A stretch of 64,000 bases of DNA from NCBI GenBank assembly GCA_012728165.1, contig JAAYFQ010000160.1, positions 1 to 64,000 on the forward strand. Direction: 5' to 3'. The notes beneath the pieces were generated by a model. That model searched no databases. It saw only the letters and a list, made by a program, of their open reading frames with translations, and was not told where the DNA came from. Source of the DNA: Synergistaceae bacterium (lineage in GTDB: Bacteria > Synergistota > Synergistia > Synergistales > Synergistaceae). Made by a program: the position numbers and the translations under genes. Positions 60,171 to 64,000 of the stretch are shown here, piece by piece; within the stretch, counting starts at the first letter, position 1; every line of letters begins with the position of its first letter.

Positions 60171-60800
60171 TTACTTTGACTCCAAATTAAGACCTGTTGT
60201 AGCAGCAGAGGTTTCGGCAACGATACTGTCGGCTAAAATGGCATCTCCGGTGATTCCATCGAGAGTATAGACCATTTTCCCATTCGATAGAAGCGGAAAG
60301 TGTCCGTTGTTGCAAAAAACAACAGAATATTTAGGCTTTGTTCCTTCGTCATAGTAAGGGAAAACGAGTTCTCTAACACCCTTAGTAACTGTATCACTTA
60401 TAATTATCGGAGGAGTTACAGAAGTAAAATCTTGCCTTATGTCTAGTCTTTCTTCTTTTTCAAAAACCCATAAAGCTTTGTTTTTGGAAGTTCCGCTAGT
60501 ATATGGACCTACCACTATAACAAATATTTCATTTACACCATCATCGTTTAAATCGACATAATTATAGTAGTATCTTGTACTTTTGTGATACTCTTTTGGT
60601 ATTTTGTAATGATCAATTATAAGTTGCTGTAAAGCTGGATGCGCTTTTGTTTCAGATTTTACGACTTTTATTTCTTTTGGTAAATCAACAACAGCTGTTT
60701 GTTTATTATTTATAGCTGCCATAACGATTACGACAATAATAATTGATATAAATATGAATCCTAATGCAAGCAGTGGCACTGTGCCTTTGTATTTATCCAT
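60171..60800 (-). CDS. Membrane-anchored protein of unknown function
   Basis: A 209-residue protein with one N-terminal hydrophobic segment (about residues 7-29) and the remainder presumably outside the cytoplasm. YYYNYVDLNDDGVNEIFVIVV resembles the D-x-N-x-D-G-x-x-E calcium-binding loop of FG-GAP or similar repeats. SVVFCNNGHFPLL and DGITGDAILADSIV follow. I do not recognise the family. No strong ribosome-binding site is seen. It is convergent with tag and has about 690 bp of empty sequence upstream. Confidence 0.65.
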   Translation of the reverse strand: MDKYKGTVPLLALGFIFISIIIVVIVMAAINNKQTAVVDLPKEIKVVKSETKAHPALQQLIIDHYKIPKEYHKSTRYYYNYVDLNDDGVNEIFVIVVGPYTSGTSKNKALWVFEKEERLDIRQDFTSVTPPIIISDTVTKGVRELVFPYYDEGTKPKYSVVFCNNGHFPLLSNGKMVYTLDGITGDAILADSIVAETSAATTGLNLESK

Positions 60801-61489
60801 TATTTAGGCTACCAACTTTCCTGTTTTATAATCTTTATCTTTTTATAATTCGTAATCAATCTTAGCACTTAGGACCGTGCTGGGTTTAGCGATCTCTTTT
60901 AAGTAAGATTATATTAAAAGCAAGACGTACTCCAGCATATTTTTTAATGCTCATTTGCTTGATACTTTTTTTAGATTAACGAATTTGTTTATTATTCCAA
61001 GTACTTCTTACGTAATATTTATCGCTTTTCGGTGTGAATTCATTCGTAGAAATCTGTGTCCTCTTATTTTAAACGATGTTTTTCATTGTGGACTAAAGCG
61101 ATTCTCTGTTTATAAAATTTTTATATAACAACGAAATATTACGGCTACAATTCATATTATCATATTTTTTGTATTATTTACGACTACATCCTTTTGTCAA
61201 TTAGTCGAAAGAGTTCATTTTCCCGGCGATGTGTTTGTTATTAAGCATTTAAAGTTTCAAGAATTTTCATACTAACAATGTTTCTCGCTAATTCAATAAG
61301 TTATTTTTCGTATTTTATAGTAAGCATAATATCCCTCGTTTATTTATTGGTTTTCATAATTATTGGCATAAAATTGAGATTTGTTAATATTAAAGTTGTG
61401 TTTTACTTTATAAAATTAACAATTCTTGCAAAAATGAGGATAAAAAGTTAAACTCCTTAATTAGTGTTGATATTTTGGGGAGTGGCAAA
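60801..61489. other. 690-bp intergenic gap
   Basis: AT-rich region between divergent genes. A small hairpin (AGCAC...GTGCT, near 60859-60877) is present. No ORF with a ribosome-binding site, no known riboswitch and no clear promoter for malic enzyme was found. Confidence 0.45.
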
Positions 61490-62671
61490 ATGACAGAAGA
61501 TATTTATCAAAGATCTATGGATATGCATAAAAATCTTAAGGGTAAAATGAGCACAACATGTCGCAAATCAGTCGAGACTATGGATGATTTGGCACTGATT
61601 TACACACCCGGAGTTGCTGAACCATGTAGAGCTATAAAAAATGACAATGACGTCTTGTGGGATGTGACTATAAAGAATAATCTTGTTGCTGTTATAACGG
61701 ACGGAACTGCTGTTTTGGGACTCGGGAATATCGGACCTGCTGCCAGCATGCCTGTTATGGAAGGCAAAAGCTGCTTGTTCAAAAGATTTGCTGATATAGA
61801 CTCAATTCCTCTTGCAGTAACTACAACTGACGTAGATGAATTTGTTTATGTAGTTTCAAAGATTGCAACATCATTTGGTGGGATAAACCTCGAAGATATT
61901 TCAGCCCCACGCTGTTTTGAGATAGAACGAAAACTTCAGGAGAAACTTGATATTCCTGTTTTTCACGACGACCAGCATGGTACTGCAGTTATATGCCTTG
62001 CTGCGTTTCATAATGCTTTACGACTGGTAAATAAGAAAATAGAAGACATTCGTATAGTAATGAGTGGAGCAGGAGCGGCTGGGGTTTGTATAGCCAAATA
62101 TTTTATGGCCGCAGGTGCAAAAGATGTAATTCTGTGCGACATAAATGGAGCAATTTCAGCTAGTCGAACAGGTGGGCTCAATGAATCACAAGCTGCTATT
62201 GCTCAAATCTCAAACCCGAATAGGTTAACAGGAAGTATTGCTGACGTGATAAAAGGAGCAGATGCATTTATAGGAGTTTCTGTGCCTGGTGTTTTAACAG
62301 GAGATATGGTGAAAACTATGGCTAAAAATGCTATAGTTTTTGCTATGGCAAATCCAGTCCCTGAGATTTTTCCAAACGAAGCCCTTGCTGCTGGTGCTGC
62401 CGTTGTTGCAACAGGACGTTGTGATTTTCCGAACCAGGTCAACAACTGCCTTGGCTTTCCCGGTATTTTTAGAGGGGCACTTGATGTAAGAGCAACAAAA
62501 ATTAATGAAGAAATGAAATTAGCAGCCTCAAAAGCTCTTTCAGCTCTTGTCAGTGACGAAGAACTTTCAAAAGAATATATTATTCCAGAGGTACTTGATC
62601 CTCGTGTAGTTCCGGCCGTTGCAAAGGCAGTTTCAGAAGCAGCGCGCATGACGGGTGTCGCTAGAATTTAA
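61490..62671 (+). CDS. Malic enzyme (NAD(P)-dependent)
   Basis: Oxidative decarboxylation of malate to pyruvate. [14 protein letters not shown] holds the conserved tyrosine region, and [16 protein letters not shown] is the family signature. [11 protein letters not shown] carries the metal-binding aspartates, and [16 protein letters not shown] the nucleotide fold. Length is 393 residues from the ATG at 61490, which has GGGGAG upstream. Cofactor preference and NAD versus NADP cannot be decided. Followed 14 bp later by lysA. Confidence 0.93.
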   Translation: MTEDIYQRSMDMHKNLKGKMSTTCRKSVETMDDLALIYTPGVAEPCRAIKNDNDVLWDVTIKNNLVAVITDGTAVLGLGNIGPAASMPVMEGKSCLFKRFADIDSIPLAVTTTDVDEFVYVVSKIATSFGGINLEDISAPRCFEIERKLQEKLDIPVFHDDQHGTAVICLAAFHNALRLVNKKIEDIRIVMSGAGAAGVCIAKYFMAAGAKDVILCDINGAISASRTGGLNESQAAIAQISNPNRLTGSIADVIKGADAFIGVSVPGVLTGDMVKTMAKNAIVFAMANPVPEIFPNEALAAGAAVVATGRCDFPNQVNNCLGFPGIFRGALDVRATKINEEMKLAASKALSALVSDEELSKEYIIPEVLDPRVVPAVAKAVSEAARMTGVARI

Positions 62672-62685
62672 GGAGGAGTAACAAA

Positions 62686-63906
62686 ATGAAAAGTTTTATC
62701 GATTATTCAACAGCTGAAAAAATTATGAAAGAATATGGTTCTCCTGTATTTGTTTATAGTGAAAAGATTTTACGTGAGCGTTGCAGAGAGCTCATGACTG
62801 CATTTGGAGGAAAACTTCAACCCAGTTACTCAGTAAAAGCAAACACAAATCTTTCCCTGCTTCGCATAATACATCAGGAAGGTCTCAAAGCAGACTCAAT
62901 GTCTCCCGGAGAAATATATCTCCTTGAGAAAGCTGGTTTCAAACCGAAAGAGATATTCTACATTAGTAATAATGTTTCTCCAGAGGAAATGCAGTTCGCT
63001 ATAAATAGGGGAATTCTTGTGAGCGTAGATTCTCTCTCTCAGCTCGAGCAGTATGGTCAGATTAACCAGGGCGGAGAAGTCGCGGTGCGTTTTAACCCGG
63101 GAATCGGTGCCGGACACAATAAAAAAGTTATTACCGGCGGAGAAAAAACCAAATTTGGCATTCAAGCTGAATTTTGGCCTGAAGTTCTAGTTCTTCTTGA
63201 AAAATATAATTTGAAACTTGTTGGAGTTAATCAGCACATAGGGTCACTGTTTCTTGAGGCTGGGCCTTATGTTGAAGCAGCTGAAAACTTGTTGAACCTC
63301 GTAGAAGCACATTTTCCCGGAGTAGATTTTGTTGATTTCGGAGGAGGTTTCGGCGTTCCATACAAAGAAGGTGAAAGTAGACTGGATTTTAAGGAACTTA
63401 CAGATTTAATTTCTCCTGTTCTTGATAACTTCGTAAAGAATTATGACAATAAAAAAGTTCATTTCAAATGTGAGCCAGGGCGTTATGTTGTCGCTGAGAG
63501 TTGCTCTATTCTTGGTAAAGTAACCTCGATCAAAGAGAATTACAGTCAGAACTACGTCGGGACAGATATCGGTTTTAATGTGATTATGAGGCCTATTCTT
63601 TATGATTCATACCATGAAATCAAAGTACTTGGCGGTGGAATTAGTAAAACCGTCTGTGATGGACCTGTAAATGTAGTTGGCAATATTTGTGAAAGTGGTG
63701 ACATTCTGGCTCACGATAGAGATATTGGCTCTGTCAGGATAGGTGATATTATTGAAATAATGACAGCTGGAGCATACGTATATTCAATGTCTTCAAACTA
63801 TAATTGTCGTCTAAAGCCAGCAGAAGTTTTGATAAAAGAAGATGGTTCAATAATCAAAATTAGAAAACAAGATTCATTCGAAAATTTGTTGCAAAATTTC
63901 GAATAA
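62686..63906 (+). CDS. lysA: Diaminopimelate decarboxylase
   Basis: PLP enzyme making lysine from meso-diaminopimelate. The PLP lysine is in PSYSVKANTN (about residue 55). VNQHIGSLFLEAG, DFGGGFGVPY (phosphate loop), CEPGRYVVAESC and ICESGDILA (catalytic cysteine) are the other signatures. AYVYSMSSNYNCRLKPAEVL closes the barrel. Length is 406 residues. AAGGAGGAG precedes the ATG. No lysine riboswitch or other leader precedes the malic enzyme-lysA pair. Confidence 0.96.
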   Translation: MKSFIDYSTAEKIMKEYGSPVFVYSEKILRERCRELMTAFGGKLQPSYSVKANTNLSLLRIIHQEGLKADSMSPGEIYLLEKAGFKPKEIFYISNNVSPEEMQFAINRGILVSVDSLSQLEQYGQINQGGEVAVRFNPGIGAGHNKKVITGGEKTKFGIQAEFWPEVLVLLEKYNLKLVGVNQHIGSLFLEAGPYVEAAENLLNLVEAHFPGVDFVDFGGGFGVPYKEGESRLDFKELTDLISPVLDNFVKNYDNKKVHFKCEPGRYVVAESCSILGKVTSIKENYSQNYVGTDIGFNVIMRPILYDSYHEIKVLGGGISKTVCDGPVNVVGNICESGDILAHDRDIGSVRIGDIIEIMTAGAYVYSMSSNYNCRLKPAEVLIKEDGSIIKIRKQDSFENLLQNFE

Positions 63907-63914
63907 GTTTACTT

Positions 63915-63959
63915 AAAACTAGAAGAGGAATCTCATTTTGAGATTCCTCTTCTAGTTTT
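63915..63959 (+). terminator. Intrinsic terminator after lysA
   Basis: AAAACTAGAAGAGGAATCTC and its mirror form a perfect stem of about 20 bp with a 3-base loop and a T-rich 3' arm. Confidence 0.95.
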
Positions 63960-64000
63960 GTGGCATTTGTAAATTTTTATTTTAAAGTAGTGACTTTTCC

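Noticed and set aside
1-64000. CRISPR arrays, transposons, prophage
   Set aside because: No regularly spaced repeats, transposase, integrase or phage structural genes were seen.

Overview
The window reads as a stretch of an AT-rich bacterial chromosome made almost entirely of housekeeping operons. It has no phage, insertion sequence, CRISPR array or rRNA. The best guess for the host is an anaerobic, diderm member of Synergistota, inferred and not proven. Lipopolysaccharide-export genes (an OstA/LptA-type protein plus LptB) point to an outer membrane. Gene order and regulation, however, look Firmicutes-like: yicC-remA-gmk-rpoZ-coaBC-priA, rpmF-fapR-plsX-fabH-fabK-fabD-fabG-acpP-fabF-rnc, a T-box before argG, PyrR, and PurS/PurQ/short PurL. 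A HydE-type [FeFe]-hydrogenase maturase fits an anaerobic life.

Layout. 0-2 kb: end of a thiamine pyrophosphokinase, a site-2 protease and surE. 2-3.7 kb: T-box-controlled argG. 3.9-5.6 kb: pyrK-pyrD. 5.7-15.6 kb: cmk, hflX, yicC, remA, gmk, rpoZ, coaBC, priA, an ACT protein with its DUF711 partner, and der, mostly tightly packed or overlapping. 15.7-20.7 kb: HU, tRNA-Pro(GGG), ksgA, trmB, an MFS exporter on the minus strand, rsmD and coaD. 21.1-24.5 kb: tmcAL (minus), ackA, a YceD-family gene and rpmF. 24.6-32.3 kb: the fatty-acid synthesis cluster with its repressor FapR and a recognisable FapR operator. 32.3-36.8 kb: pyrRBC and pyrFE behind a leader peptide and attenuator. Together with pyrK-pyrD this gives all de novo UMP steps except carbamoyl-phosphate synthase. 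36.8-40.9 kb: a degenerate metal-binding-protein-like secreted protein, an LptA-like protein, lptB and murJ. 41.2-43.3 kb: tsaD and a cysteine synthase.

43.4-55 kb is one long minus-strand purine operon transcribed purS-purQ-purL-purF-purC-purF2-purM-purN-purH-purD-purE. Its TTGACA-17-TATATT promoter lies at about 55.03 kb. It lacks purK, purB and purA. It holds two PurF paralogues, and the second has lost the glutaminase nucleophile. From about 55 to 61.5 kb gene density falls: hydE, a cytidylate-kinase-like gene, a C_GCAxxG_C_C protein, ywbE-tag, and a membrane-anchored unknown, separated by long AT-rich gaps. The window ends with malic enzyme and lysA.

The most notable points are the glutaminase-dead PurF paralogue inside the purine operon, and a pyrBI-style leader ORF running into a perfect-palindrome terminator before pyrR. 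Others are a PriA with no helicase motifs, a FapR operator just downstream of a strong promoter, and a LacI-type 14-bp palindrome on the -35 of the pyr promoter. All assignments come from reading sequence and motifs by eye; no database search was run.
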